64,000 nt of DNA from Branchipolynoe longqiensis (Eukaryota; Annelida; Polychaeta; Phyllodocida; Polynoidae): the NCBI GenBank assembly GCA_030323885.1, contig CM059186.1, positions 168,935,230-168,999,229 of the forward strand. Direction: 5' to 3'. Every line of letters begins with the position of its first letter. The stretch's first letter is position 1. Made by a program: the position numbers and the translations under genes. The notes below the pieces were generated by a model. That model was not told where the DNA came from and did not search any database. It worked only from the letters and a program-made list of their open reading frames with translations. This document shows positions 9,951-20,261 of the stretch, in pieces.

Positions 9951-10679
9951 ATACCAGGGGCCAAATGTAAGAACAACTTTTTATCGGCTCCGGTGAGTCG
10001 CTGCCGGGTTAGCTAATGCCGGTGTTGGAAAATATGTCATGGGAAATGTATGTGGCCAAAGTGTGGTGGCATTAGCTAACCTATGTGTTATTTATAGATT
10101 TGGGGAACCCCTCTGAGCCTGTTCCCGGCGAGCACCGCTATTTCAGAATATCGCCACCGAGCCAGCGGCGGCGGCATCATTAATATCGGTTCGATTATTG
10201 GTTTATTTTACCACAATTCAGCGGCAGCGTTAATATCGCTTCGATTTCTGGTTTAATTTGGCCAAATTTCACTTTTTTTGTACGTTATTCTGTTAAATAG
10301 AATTGGTCAAAGTAAGGCCAAAATTGAAGTGATATTCGCCGCCGCCGCATTGGCGGCCATTTGTTTTGTTTAGATTCGACAGTATGAATATCGCTGCAGA
10401 TGTAGCGGCGGCGTTAATATCGAACACCGCGAGTGGAGTCGATTTGGGGGTTAACTTGAGCAAATTTCACTTTTTGAGTATGTAATTCTGTTAAATATGA
10501 TAGCATTGAATAGATTTGGGCATAATCGGTACCTAACACCGACATCAAACTTGCTATTGCATGGTGTTAGCGTAGCCGACCTTAAGCTCGCGGTGTTTCC
10601 GTAACACTGCTCCATACATACCGACTTTTCGCCGCAAAACCAGAAATCCCGTCCAAAACACATACATATGGCCCCAGTG
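9951..10679 (+). mobile_element. TIR element F, copy 1 (uninterrupted)
   Basis: The ends 'ccaggggccaaatgtaag' and 'catacatatggccccag' are imperfect inverted repeats. Interior landmarks are 'caaagtgtggtggcattagc', 'gagcctgttcccggcgagca' and repeated 'gcggcggc...ttaatatcg' motifs. The same order occurs at 15625-17134, where a Harbinger-like element interrupts it. It has no ORF, so it is non-autonomous. Confidence 0.75.
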
Positions 10680-11480
10680 CACTAAGTCCCCCCCCCCCCG
10701 CACCCCTCTCCCGCTCCCTCCTAACATCCCCCCGCTCCACCCCCAATTACCTGGGCTCACCCATCGCTCAGATTGCAGAGGCGAGATCCTCCCTCCCCGC
10801 TCCCCCACTCCCTCCCCCTCCCACCCTCTCACTTCCATTTCACTCCACACCATTCCTTCACCTCTCCATATCTCGGTCTCTTCGTTCTCCGCCTCTTTCC
10901 CTAGCCTCCTCACGTCTCCCTCTCCCTCTCCCCCAACCCCTCTCCCCCCCCCCCCATTCCCCCTCCCCTCCCCTCCTCCCGTCCCAACACGTCTCTGCCT
11001 CACACCTCCTCCTCTGTCCCTCCCATCCCTTTTCCTCCATTCCCTTCCCGTTTTCTCCGAACTCTTCTGCCTCCTCCCTCTCCCTGCCTTACATCCTCTT
11101 TCCACTTCCCATACCTCCCCTCCCTCCCTCCCTCCCTCCCTCCCTCCCTCCCTCCTCCCTCCCTCCCTCCCTCCTCTCCCTCCCTCCCCCCTCCCTCCTC
11201 TCCCTCCTCTCCCTCTCTCCTCTCCCTCCCTCCTCTCCCTCCCTCCTTCCTCTCCCTACCTCCCTCCTTCCGCTCCCAGCCCCTCTCCCTCCTCTCCCTC
11301 CCTCCCCCCTCCCTCCTCTCCCTCCCTCCCTCCTCTCCCTACCTCCCTCCTTCCGCTCCCAGCCCTCCCCCCATCTCCCGCCTCCCCACGTCCTCGCCTC
11401 CCTGCCTCCCTGCCTCCCTCCCCGCCTCCCCGCCTCCCCGCCTCCCCGCTTCCCCGCCTCCACGCCTCCCCCGCTTCTCC
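10680..11480 (+). repeat. Polypyrimidine tract, (CCCT)n/(CCTCCCTC)n
   Basis: About 800 bp of nearly uninterrupted C and T on the plus strand, with perfect (CCCTC)n runs near 11110-11250 and (GCCTCCC)n near 11395-11470. Mirror-repeat polypyrimidine of this length can form triplex DNA. The Arg/Gly/Glu-rich minus frames are artefacts. Confidence 0.9.
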
Positions 11481-11525
11481 TCTGAGAGAACTTCCCTCCG
11501 CCCGTCGCCCGCTCCTGGCCGTCAT

Positions 11526-11744
11526 ATACTAAGATAGTTGTACACGCCGGTGCGTGCCGTTGCCTGGCGGGAGGCGGGAGGCGGGAGGCTGGTGGCGCCT
11601 CCTGGTTGTGGCGAGCCCCAGAAGGCGCTGGTCACGCGCTACCTGCACACCGCACACGGCGATCAGCCGGCCGGCCGGCAGCATGCTGGTCCCCGCCGGA
11701 CGCTGCAGGAGGACCGTCACCAGCGGGCTTAAGTGTGAGTAGTC
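11526..11744. other. GC-rich island, weak exon-like features
   Basis: CpG-rich stretch. 'gccccag' at about 11615-11621 could be a splice acceptor and 'gtgagt' near 11733 a donor, with a frame open between them. No protein family is recognised and there is no pyrimidine tract before the acceptor. The left edge 'tactaagatagttgtaca' matches the array unit at about 13988, so the island sits inside that array. Confidence 0.25.
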
Positions 11745-12130
11745 GGGCATGGAATAGGTGTGCACGGAATAGGGGGTCTGCATGGAACATGGGGTGTGCA
11801 TGGAATAGGGGTGCGCATGGAATAGGAGGTGTGCATAGAATAGGGGGAGCATGGAATAGGGGGAGCATGGAATAGGGGGAGTGCATGGAATATGGGGTGT
11901 ACATGGAATACGAGGTGTGCATGGAATATGAGGTGTACATGAAATACGAGGCGTGCATGGAATAGGGGGTCTACATGGAATGGGGGTGCATGGAATAGGA
12001 GGTGTGCATGGAATATGGGGTATGCATGGAATAGGAGGTGTGCGTGGAATAGGGGGAGCATGGAATAGGGTGTGTGCATGGAATCTGAGGTATGCATGGA
12101 ATATGAAGTGTGCATGGAATATGGGGTGTG
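11745..12130 (+). repeat. Degenerate 17-20-bp tandem array, left part
   Basis: Units of the type 'gcatggaatagggggtgt'. Further pieces follow at 12718-12864 and, as a related ATG/TAC-rich array, at 13767-14175, separated by two RTE-derived insertions. Confidence 0.85.
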
Positions 12131-12717
12131 CAGGGAGTTTGACGCCCCTGCCTTGCAGGGTTCTAAACCACTGCCTTGTTGTACAGGTCCTTGACAGAAC
12201 CGAAGGCTAAGGGAGCAAACCCTAAACAGAAAACCATGTCACTGTGGCAGCATTAGGGGCGGTTGATGTATGGAACTCCCAACATCTCCCGACCAGCCAC
12301 TGCAGGGACAAATAGTTTTGCGCCTGTCTTGACATGTTCTTGCTGGTGTGAAACCTCTATTTGCTCCTCGAGAGAGTGCCGCTGGTAACTTGCAAAAAGC
12401 CAGCAGCACTTCAACACTTTTGCAGGCAGCTTTCATGAAATGTAAGAATCTCCGGTGGACTGGACACCTCATGAGGATGTCATCAGACAGGCTACCAAAG
12501 CAGATCCTCTATTCTCAACTGTCTTCTGGCTACAGAAAGAGAGGGCCCCCATCTCCGGTTCAAAGATACCATCAAGAGAAACCTGAAGCTGAGAGACATT
12601 AAGACCGACTCATGGACGCAACTCTCACAGCAGAGAGCTAAATGGAGAGCGGCAGTCAAGTAATGATAGCAGTCTTTGTCGCATCGCGACCGACAGCATG
12701 ATGATGATGATGATGAT
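12131..12717 (+). mobile_element. Internally deleted RTE-type LINE copy
   Basis: The head (12131 to about 12443) joins at 'catgaaatgtaa' to 'gaatctccggtggactggac'. It then runs through the C-terminal ORF region and the stop at 12661 to an (ATG)n tail ending near 12717. The 3' ORF part has the family signature RWTGHLMRM...KQILYSQL. A base difference near 12547 ('gggcccccatctcc') shifts the frame relative to the copy at 17572. Confidence 0.8.
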
Positions 12718-12864
12718 AGAACATAGATGTATGGAATATAGGTATACAGGCAATGCATGGTATTTCTACAATATCGGGTTGTATTCCTACAATATGTAAT
12801 ATTCATTCGGTATGAGATATACAAGGAATATGGGGTGTTCATATCTATATAGGTTTTCATGGTA
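12718..12864 (+). repeat. Residual tandem array between two insertions
   Basis: Contains 'atgtatggaatataggtata' and 'ggaatatggggtgttcat' units like those on either side. Confidence 0.6.
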
Positions 12865-13766
12865 TGCAGGTATTGCAGGTATTGCAACACCTCAGGGAGT
12901 TTGACGCCCCTGCCCTGCAGAGTTGTAAACCACTGCCTTGTGGTACAGGTTCTTGACAGAACCGAAGGCTAAGGGAGCAAACCCTAAACAGAAAACCATG
13001 TCACTGTGGCAGCGTTAAGGCCGGTTGATGTATGGAACTCCCAACATCTCCCGACCAGCCACTGCAGGGACAAATAGTTTTGCGCCTGTCTTGACATGTT
13101 CTTGTCGGTGTTAAACCTCTATTTGCTCCCCAAGAGAGTGCCGCTGGTAACTTGCAAAAGCCAGCAGCACTTCAACACTTTTGCAGGGAGCTTTCATGAA
13201 ATACAGAGGAAGATGGCCAAGGCCAGCATATCTTTCAGCTGACTACGCCAGAGACTCTGGAACAACCACCATGTGGCCATGTGGGTCAAAGGCAAGATCT
13301 ACCGTGCAATCGTGCTATCCACTATACGGAGCCGAGGCCTGGACAGTGTACAGACGACAGGTGAAAAAGCTGCACGCCTTCATGATGCGGCATCTGCATT
13401 CAATCATGAGGCTAACCTGGAAGGACAAAGTGACAAATAAGGAAATACTCGAACGGACGGGGCTGCACTCTATGGAAGATCTTCTGATCAAAAAGAATCT
13501 CCGGTGGACTGGACACCTCATGAGGATGTCATCAGACAGGCTACCAAAGCAGATCCTCTATTCTCAACTGTCTTCTGGTTACAGAAAGAGAGGGCGTCCT
13601 TGACTCCGGTTCAAGGATACCATCAAGAGAAACCTGAAGCTGAGACACATTAAGACCGACTCATGGACATCACTCTCACAGCAGAGAGCTAAATGGAGAG
13701 CAGCAGTCAAGTAATGAAAGCAGTCTTTGTCGCATCGCGACCGAGAACATGATGATGATGATGATA
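12865..13766 (+). mobile_element. RTE-type LINE copy, head joined to about 0.55 kb of ORF 3' end
   Basis: This is the longest of the head-containing copies. The head joins at about 13200 to ORF sequence encoding an EIQRKMAKAS-like segment, followed by the YGAEAWTVYRR...LHAFMMRHLHSIMRLTW region and the RWTGHLMRM C-terminus. An in-frame TGA lies near 13240. Five bases ('ccctа'-type loss) are missing at about 13322 compared with 17631, shifting the frame. It ends in an (ATG)n tail at 13749-13765. The translated region belongs to the LINE segment after the reverse transcriptase palm, so the copy cannot be autonomous. Confidence 0.85.
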
Positions 13767-14175
13767 TTGAGATAGTTATACAATATTTGGTATTCATGCA
13801 ATATGTGGTATTAGTACTGGTATTCATACACTATGGGGTATTAATGCAATCTGGGGTATGCATATGATATGGGATTCATATAGTAAGATAGTTATACAAT
13901 ATTTGGTATTCATTCAATATGTGGTAGTCATGCACTATGGGGTATTCATACAATATTATGGGTATTCATACAATATGGGGTATTCATATACTAAGATAGT
14001 TGTACAATATGATGTATTCATTCAATATACAGTAGTCATGCACTATGGGGTATTCATACAATATGGGGTATTCATACGATATGAGTATTCTTATACCAAG
14101 ATAGTTAAACAATATGCAGTATTCATTCAATATGCAGTAGTCATGCAAAACGGGGTATTCATGCCACGTGGGGTA
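13767..14175 (+). repeat. ATG/TAC-rich array with a 105-107-bp higher-order unit
   Basis: Short 'ggggtattcatacaata' units are organised in a larger unit starting 'aagatagtt(a/g)tacaatat', seen near 13886, 13993 and 14098. The fragment at 11526 matches the same larger unit. Confidence 0.8.
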
Positions 14176-14459
14176 CACATGAGTGTTACACAAAACTCTG
14201 TGGGTGTTACACACAGCTGAGTTCTACTTGTAACGCTTGAGTTCACATCTAAAGGTTAAACAAAAATCCATTATTGACAGTCCAGGCGCAGGCTGCTGAA
14301 ACCTGTGGACGTGATGGAATCATGAGGGGGGATTGGTTCAACAGATTGCCGCAAGGGTTCCAAAACCAGAACACCTGATCTCATGGGAGAATTACCCAAT
14401 ACAACCGTTTAGCTTTTCAACAAAGATTTTAAAATGGTGCTGTGAGTGACATGCTTTGT
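14176..14459. other. No gene recognised
   Basis: Unique-looking DNA with no conserved coding frame or repeat end. Confidence 0.35.
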
Positions 14460-14735
14460 TTTATTGATTGTGGTTTTATGTCTTAGCAACATCTAAGGTC
14501 ATCCCAGGATGGGTACCCATGTCGCACTTGTGGTGACTTAATAGTGTTGCTCTACTGGAGTAGCACACCGCTTGCGCAGTGATACCCCACTCAGACACAT
14601 TATCCTGACCCTTAGCCCACCAGTAATTTGTCTATCCTAATCATATGCGAGAACTAGGCATGGTAGCGACAAATGTTCATTGATGTCAGGGTTTGGTTTG
14701 ACTCAGACGGGAATTGATCCCACGACTTCCCGGAA
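14460..14735 (-). mobile_element. Common tRNA-SINE, old copy
   Basis: The reversed body runs 'cttagcaacatctaaggtca' to 'tttgactcagacgggaatt', where the B-box region of the head lies. Many substitutions. Confidence 0.65.
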
Positions 14736-14737
14736 GG

Positions 14738-15032
14738 ATGGTAGAGTGCGAGCCTCGCATGCGGGAGATCGGGAGTTCAATTCCTGATCGAGCGAAACCA
14801 ATGACTTATAAAATTTATACGTATCACTTTCTAGCCTGCTGCTCAGCATTAATAGGATAGGGCGAGGACTGGTTAGCTTAGTATCAGGATAATATGACTG
14901 AGCGGGCCGATTTCCCAGTGGGGCAGCACTATAAAGTCACCGTGAGTGCACACTCTCACAAGTCGGTACCCATCCTGATATGACCTTAGATGTTGCCAAA
15001 GCATAAAACTCCAACAACCAGCCAACAAACCC
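14738..15032 (+). mobile_element. Common tRNA-SINE
   Basis: The head has 'ggtagagtgcgagcctcg' and B box 'gggagttcaattcc'. The body contains 'aataggatagggcgaggact' and 'agcactataaagtcaccgtg', and the 3' end is 'aactccaacaaccagccaac'. It lies back to back with the minus copy at 14460. Confidence 0.8.
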
Positions 15033-15124
15033 ATACACAGGAAGTGAATGATGAGTCCGTCACTTCGGCTTGTTGCTAATTTCAATTTGTTGTTGCAAAT
15101 TACAATTTGTTGTTGCTGTTGTTG

Positions 15125-15347
15125 GTACATTAGCTGTTTGAGCAGGGGAAATTTCAATCATGGACGATTGGTCTTCCTCATTCCACTGCTACTTGCCCTA
15201 TCGTATTAATGCCGAGTGGCAGGCTAGGAAGCGACAAGTATCAATTTGTTAAGTCATTGGTTTGACTCAACCAGGGTTCGAACCCACGATCCCACGATCT
15301 ACCAACATGGGAGACGGATGCTCTAACTCATTTGGCCATCCCGCCTG
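15125..15347 (-). mobile_element. tRNA-SINE, subfamily with 'gggaaatttcaatc' 3' end
   Basis: The reversed copy runs from 'agctgtttgagcaggggaaa' to the head 'catttggccatcccgcctgg'. The B box reads 'ggttcgaaccc' on the plus strand near 15274. Related copies are at 26655, 28540 (plus) and 62440. Confidence 0.75.
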
Positions 15348-15624
15348 GTTATGGTGATGAGACCAGCATGTAGGGGGCGCTTCTTCCATCCCGCCACCAT
15401 TGCACACGTGACCTGCTACAATTACACACGCCCTACTGACTTAGACTCTTTTCTCGCCATGGTTCAGTTGTTTTCCCAAACTAGTTTGACTAATTAGGTC
15501 AAGTGTGAATCCGCCTTTACACACTAGGGGGCGGACACCGCGATACTCATATACAGTCCACCCAGCATACCTTTAGCCCTGTCTATATAACCCAAACATG
15601 TGCATGGAGAGTGATCGAAACTAC
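15348..15624. other. No gene recognised
   Basis: Unique-looking DNA between a SINE and TIR element F. Confidence 0.3.
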
Positions 15625-17134
15625 CAGGCCCGTATGCATGAACAAGTTTTTATTGGTTCTGGTGTTAAGGGCCGGCACCGGGGTACCTAATACCCCTGTC
15701 ACACTACGACGTAACGAGCCAACGTGAGCCTAACGTGATGATTTTTCGTCATTACGTTGCCGTACGTTGGGTCACGTTATGATGATGTCATAATGACGTT
15801 AGAGTGACGTCGAGCTACGTCATGTTACGTCGTGTTACGTCGGCGCGCGTCGAGGTTTTGAACCTGTTCAAAACTTTCAACGTATCTCAACGTGAAGCCG
15901 TTACGTTGGGATGACGTGACAATGACGTTAGGTTGACGTTCCGCGATCGTTATAGCAGCGTAAATGACGTTAGAGTCACGTTATGTCACGTCAGACCGAC
16001 GGCCCGGGTGGGAGCAACGTGTGGGCAGCGTTTTGCACGTTACGGTCACGTTACGGTCACGTTACGGTCACGTTACGGTCACGTTACGGTCACGGTTACG
16101 GTCACGTTACGGTCACGTTACGGTCACGTTACGGTCACGTTACGGTCACGTTACGGTCACGTTACGGTCACGTTACGGTCAAGTTACGGTCACGTTACGT
16201 TCACGTCACACCCGTTACGGTGACGTTACGCTCACGTTACACTAACGCCCGGTCACGTCGCCAATTACCCCTCCCCTCTAACGTTGTCACGTTACAGCTA
16301 ACGTCACGACGTACACCCACGTTACTTTCACGTTACGCTCACGTCAACTACGTTGCATTCACGTCCACAATTTGCATATTACGCCGATAACTTCGACGTG
16401 ATATCATTATTTTCACGTTGTGGTTACGCTGACGTAGTCACGTCGTAGTGTGACAGGGCCATAACACCGGTGTTCCGAAGTGAGTCACGGGTATGTACGG
16501 TGCCAAAGTGTGGTGGCGTTAGCTAACATTTCAGTTATTTATACATTTGGGGAATCCCTCCGAGCCTGTTCCCGGCGAGCACTGCTATTTGGGTGTTTAG
16601 TCCGTTGGAACCAGCCAGCTTGCTCGCTATTTTTGCCATTAATCTTAGTTCAAAATTAGGGTTTACTTTTGTATATTTTGTTATGTTCATACATTTCGGA
16701 TGGTTTTGGGTTCATATCAGCCTGAGGCTAAAGTAACATCACTAGGATATTTTTTGCCCGTATTTAAGCCCAAAATCGAAGTGATATTAACCCCACCGCT
16801 GCATCGGCACCGATTTGTTTTGGTTACATTCGACAATATGAATATCACCGCCGATGTAGCGGCGGCATTAATATCGCTTCGATTTTAGGTATAATTTGAC
16901 CAAATTTCACTTTTTGAGTATGTTATTCTGTTAAATATGATAGCATTGAATAGGCCTAATCGGTACCTAACACCGCCCTTAAACTTGCTATGGAGTGGTG
17001 TTAGCGTACCCCATCTTAAACTCGCGGAGTTTGCATAACACCGCTCCACGCATACTGACTTTTCGCCGCTAAACTAGAAATCCCGTCCAAAACCAGTTTT
17101 GTCTCGCTAACTCCGCCTCATGCATACGGGTCCA
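15625..17134 (+). mobile_element. TIR element F, copy 2, interrupted by a Harbinger-like element
   Basis: The left end 'ccaggcccgtatgcatgaac' and right end 'catgcatacgggtccag' are inverted. Without the 771-bp insert at 15691-16461 it is about 740 bp, matching the 729-bp copy at 9951. Shared landmarks include 'caaagtgtggtggcgttagc' and 'gagcctgttcccggcgagca'. Confidence 0.75.
15691..16461 (+). mobile_element. PIF/Harbinger-like MITE E1 with internal 12-bp array
   Basis: The ends 'cctgtcacactacgacgt' and 'acgtcgtagtgtgacagg' are inverted. The 3-bp target duplication TAA lies at 15688-15690 and 16462-16464; TWA duplications are the hallmark of PIF/Harbinger elements. About 160 bp of the interior (16036-16200) is a tandem array of 'acgttacggtca'. 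There is no transposase ORF, so it is non-autonomous. The empty site is preserved in the paralogous element at about 10017. Confidence 0.8.
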
Positions 17135-17249
17135 GAGTGTTACTATGTACTTCCTGCTGTGGTTGCTGTGGCTTTATTTTGTAATCGCTTGGAGCTGCTT
17201 ATTCCGGCTCTGTTTAGATGGATGGTTATTGCTCCGTTAGTTTGGTATT

Positions 17250-17456
17250 CCGTTGGTTGTTTGTTGGAGTTTTACGTCCTGGCAACATCTAAGGTCATAT
17301 CAGGATGGCTACTGACTTGTGACAGTGCGCACTCATGGCAACTTTATAGTGCTGCCCACCTGGGAAATCAGGCCACCATCACCATGACCCGATATCGTAT
17401 TAAGTTACATTATCCTGATACTGAGCTAACTAGTCCTTGCCTGATCCTATTAATGG
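17250..17456 (-). mobile_element. Common tRNA-SINE, body only
   Basis: Reversed body from 'tgttggagttttacgtcctg' to 'tgatcctattaatg', with the head missing. A pogo-like MITE fragment follows at once. Confidence 0.7.
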
Positions 17457-17560
17457 TATTGTATGGGCGATCATTTGGGACCCAAATAAAGCGATCCGTA
17501 TGTGGGATTGGTCGATCTGTGGAGGTGGTCAGTTAGAGAGGGTTTACTGTATGTATATAC
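17457..17560 (+). mobile_element. Pogo-like MITE, right part
   Basis: Contains 'gggacccaaataaagcgatc' and the right terminal sequence 'gtcagttagagagggtttac', shared with 19030, 24081 and 31676. Confidence 0.6.
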
Positions 17561-17571
17561 TGTATATATAA

Positions 17572-18081
17572 GAACAACCACCATGTGTCCATGTGGGTCA
17601 AAGGCAAGATCTACCGTGCAATGGTGCTATCCACCCTACTATACGGAGCCGAGGCCTGGACAGTGTACAGACGACAGGTGCAAAAAGCTGCATGCCTTCA
17701 TGATGCAACATCTGCATTCAATCATGAGGCTAACCTGGAAGGACAAAGTGACAAATAAGGAAATACTCGAACAGACAGGGCTGCCCTCTATGGAAGATCT
17801 TCTGATCAAAAAGAATCTCTGGTGGACTGGACACCTCATGAGGATGTCATCAGACAGGCTACCAAAGCAGATCCTCTACTCTCAACTGTCTTCTGGTTAC
17901 AGAAAGAGAGGGCGCCCTCATCTCGGGTTCAAGGATACCATCAAGAGAAACCTGAAGCTGAGAGACATTAAGACCGACTCATGGACATCACTCTCACAGC
18001 AGAGAGTTAAATGGAGAGAAGCAGTCAAGTAATGAAAGCAGTCATTGTCGCATGGCGACCGATAGCATGATGATGATGATA
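17572..18081 (+). mobile_element. 5'-truncated RTE-type LINE 3' end
   Basis: Starts inside the ORF at the NNHHV region and runs through STLLYGAEAW, the LHAFMMQHLHS segment, the RWTGHLMRM-like segment (here WWTGHLMRM) and KWREAVK. It then has a stop codon at 18030, a short 3' UTR and an (ATG)n tail. It lacks the family head, so it is an ordinary 5' truncation. The early part is frame-shifted relative to the open frame from about 17640 onward. Confidence 0.8.
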
Positions 18082-18121
18082 TATATATACATGTGTATAT
18101 ATAGTGTGTTGCATATATATT

Positions 18122-18654
18122 GTACAGGTCCTTGACAGAACCGAAGGCTAAGGGAGCAAACCCTAAACAGAAAACCATGTCACTGTGGCAGCATTAAGGG
18201 TGGTTGATGTATAGAACTCCCAACATCTCCCGACCAGCCACTGTAGGGACAAATAGTTTTGCGCCTGTCTTGGCATGTTCTTGCCGGTGTGAAACCTCTA
18301 TTTGCTCCCCGAGAGAGTGCCGCTGATAACTTGCAAAAGCCAGCAGCACTTCAACACTTTTGCAGGCAGCTTTCATGAAATGTGATCTTCTGATCAAAAA
18401 GAATCTCCAGTGGACTGGACACCTCATGAGGATGTCATCAGACAGGCTACCAAAGCAGATCCTCTATTCTCAACTGTCTTCTGGCTACAGAAAGAGAGGG
18501 CACCCCGGTCTCCGGTTCAGGGATACCATCAAGAGAAACCTGAAGCTGAGAGACATTAAGACCGACTCATGGATGCAACTCTCACAGGAGAGAGCTAAAT
18601 GGAGAGCGGCAGTCAAGTAATGAAAGCAGTCTTTGTCGCATCGCGACCGACAGC

Positions 18655-18686
<32 letters not shown>
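18122..18686 (+). mobile_element. Internally deleted RTE-type LINE copy with 11-bp target duplication
   Basis: The head starts within 'gtacaggtccttgacagaac' and joins at 'catgaaatgt' to 'gatcttctgatcaaaaag', giving DLLIKKNLQWTGHLMRM and the C-terminus. An (ATG)n tail follows. The target duplication 'gcatatatatt' occupies 18111-18121 and 18687-18697. Confidence 0.9.
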
Positions 18687-18687
<1 letters not shown>

Positions 18688-18769
18688 CATATATATTATG
18701 TATATGTGATGTAGAATTTATTATTCAAATTGTGTAGGGGTACAAAGAAACATTGTGCTTAGATCGGGA

Positions 18770-18885
18770 CTCGATCCAACATTACTGCCATTCCCGGCTG
18801 AGCAGTACACTACCTAGACTCCCTGATGCATGTCCCCATATCCACGCCTGCCTGTCTATGCGGCTCCTTGTCTGTGAAGTCAGTG
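18770..18885 (-). mobile_element. tRNA-like head with single-copy 99-bp-satellite relative
   Basis: On the minus strand 'gtctgtgaag...' sequence matches the unit of the 3868-4838 satellite (tgcactgac..., ccgcatagacaggc) and runs into 'tctaggtagtgtactgctca', an A-box-like stretch, then a degenerate B box near 18770. It is a likely ancestor-type arrangement of the satellite unit. Confidence 0.55.
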
Positions 18886-19029
18886 CGGAGTAATATGCAA
18901 ATGTAAATAATTAAATGTTCTAGTTCTTCCTAGTTTGTACCCGGTATGTGAGTAGTGTACCGTTAGCTATGAATACAATATGACCCCTAAATATGTACAA
19001 GTGTAACCTTCCAGTTCCCATATAGGCTA
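18886..19029. other. No gene recognised
   Basis: Short unique-looking spacer before a MITE. Confidence 0.3.
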
Positions 19030-19222
19030 CAGTAAGACCTCTCTAAATCCACCGACCGTGGGACCGACTTTACCTGGTCCATTTCGGCAGGTGGTCGGTT
19101 TAGGGAGTTAAAAGAAATCATGACCATGATATTGTATGGGCGATCATTTGGGACCCAAATAAAACGATCGATATAGGGGAGTGGTCGATTTGTGGAGGTG
19201 GTCGGTTAGAGAGATTGTATTG
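19030..19222 (+). mobile_element. Pogo-like MITE
   Basis: The left end 'cagtaagacctctctaa' and right 'ttagagagattgtattg' are imperfect inverted repeats. The interior has 'ccgaccgtgggaccgacttt' and 'gggacccaaataaaacgatc'. CAGTAAAACC-type termini and TA insertion sites suit the pogo/Tigger group. Confidence 0.6.
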
Positions 19223-19224
19223 TA

Positions 19225-19585
19225 TATGAAGAGCTCGTTTCCACACAATAAAAAAAATTAGTTTGCAATGCCAATGCCAAGTTTGTAGATCATGTTTTGG
19301 AAAAGAGCTCTTTATACTTATATGACTGACTCCAGTGCGACTGACACTGGTCTACATCCGGTGGAGGCGAGGAGGGTAGGTGGAGGCACCCGTACAGTGT
19401 TTGTCTTACGGAGTATAACAATAAAGTAACAATTAACCCTTACGTATCTTTATACTTGCATAATTCGTTATACATCACATATGAAGAGCTCTTTTCCAAA
19501 GCACGATCTATAAACTTGGCATTGGCATTACAAACCCATTTTTTGTATTGGCACTTATTGCGTTTTGGAAAAGAGCTCTTCATAT
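19225..19585. mobile_element. Two head-to-head copies of a 'tatgaagagctc' MITE
   Basis: 19225-19317 and 19480-19585 each have inverted ends built on 'atgaagagctcttttcca', and the second copy is the reverse complement of the first ('ataaacttggcattggcatt'). About 160 bp of other sequence, ending in the 'tttatacttgcataattcgt' motif, lies between them. A single composite foldback element is also possible. Confidence 0.6.
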
Positions 19586-20066
19586 ACTTTTACTATAATC
19601 CCCATGGAGGACCGTGTGTATAGTGAATTCTGACGCACGGTTACCTCGCAGACTGCAGTCATGGTGCACTGTGCGCAGACCATGGCGCTGTTTGCGCGCG
19701 GGAGGCAGACGACAATGGGCGCCTTCTGTGGCCGCTGATTGCGGTTCACCAGGTCGGATTCCTTTAGTATATAAAGCCGCTGGGTTCTTTTTGATCACGA
19801 GCACACAATCTGCGCTTTGAATGATAAACAAACAACAAAGGCTGGCACCCATATGAACAGGAGCAGCCCTCATTGGGTATAAAATGACATGAATGTGAGA
19901 GGGTATGCCTACCCGTATCGTCTGCCTCAGACTACATGGACAATAAAGAAGCCTCTTTAACTCATCGTGCGACACGCGCTTCATTCTGAGACACTGCCGA
20001 GGCGCAGAAAAAGACATTTGCGTATTTTCTTAATTTTTGGAGGTAGTTGCGTATTTCCTCAGTCTG
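19586..20066. other. No gene recognised
   Basis: Frames of 60-145 codons occur on both strands without family resemblance, low complexity or splice support. I treat them as chance. Confidence 0.35.
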
Positions 20067-20261
20067 TGAATGATCCCTCTCCCCTCCCCCTCCCTTTCCC
20101 CCTCCCCTTCCCCTCTCCCCCTTCCCCTCCTCCTCCCCACCCCACCCCCTCCCCTTCACCTTCCCATTCCCGCTCCTCCTCCCACCTCCCCTCCCCCCTC
20201 CCCTTACCCCCTCTCCTCTCCTCCCCCCTCTCCCCTCCCCTCCCCCCACACCCAAGTGCGG
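20067..20261 (+). repeat. Polypyrimidine (CCCTCCCC)n tract
   Basis: About 190 bp of C and T with few interruptions, directly before the next array. Confidence 0.85.

Noticed and set aside
11089..11525. Gly/Arg/Glu-rich frames on the minus strand
   Set aside because: Low-complexity translation of the polypyrimidine tract.
15040..15075. Hammerhead-ribozyme-like 'tgatgagtccgtcac'
   Set aside because: The conserved GAAAC after stem II and the flanking stems are absent.
17120..17536. 138-residue frame starting in TIR element F
   Set aside because: It crosses element F, a SINE body and a MITE, so it is not a single gene.
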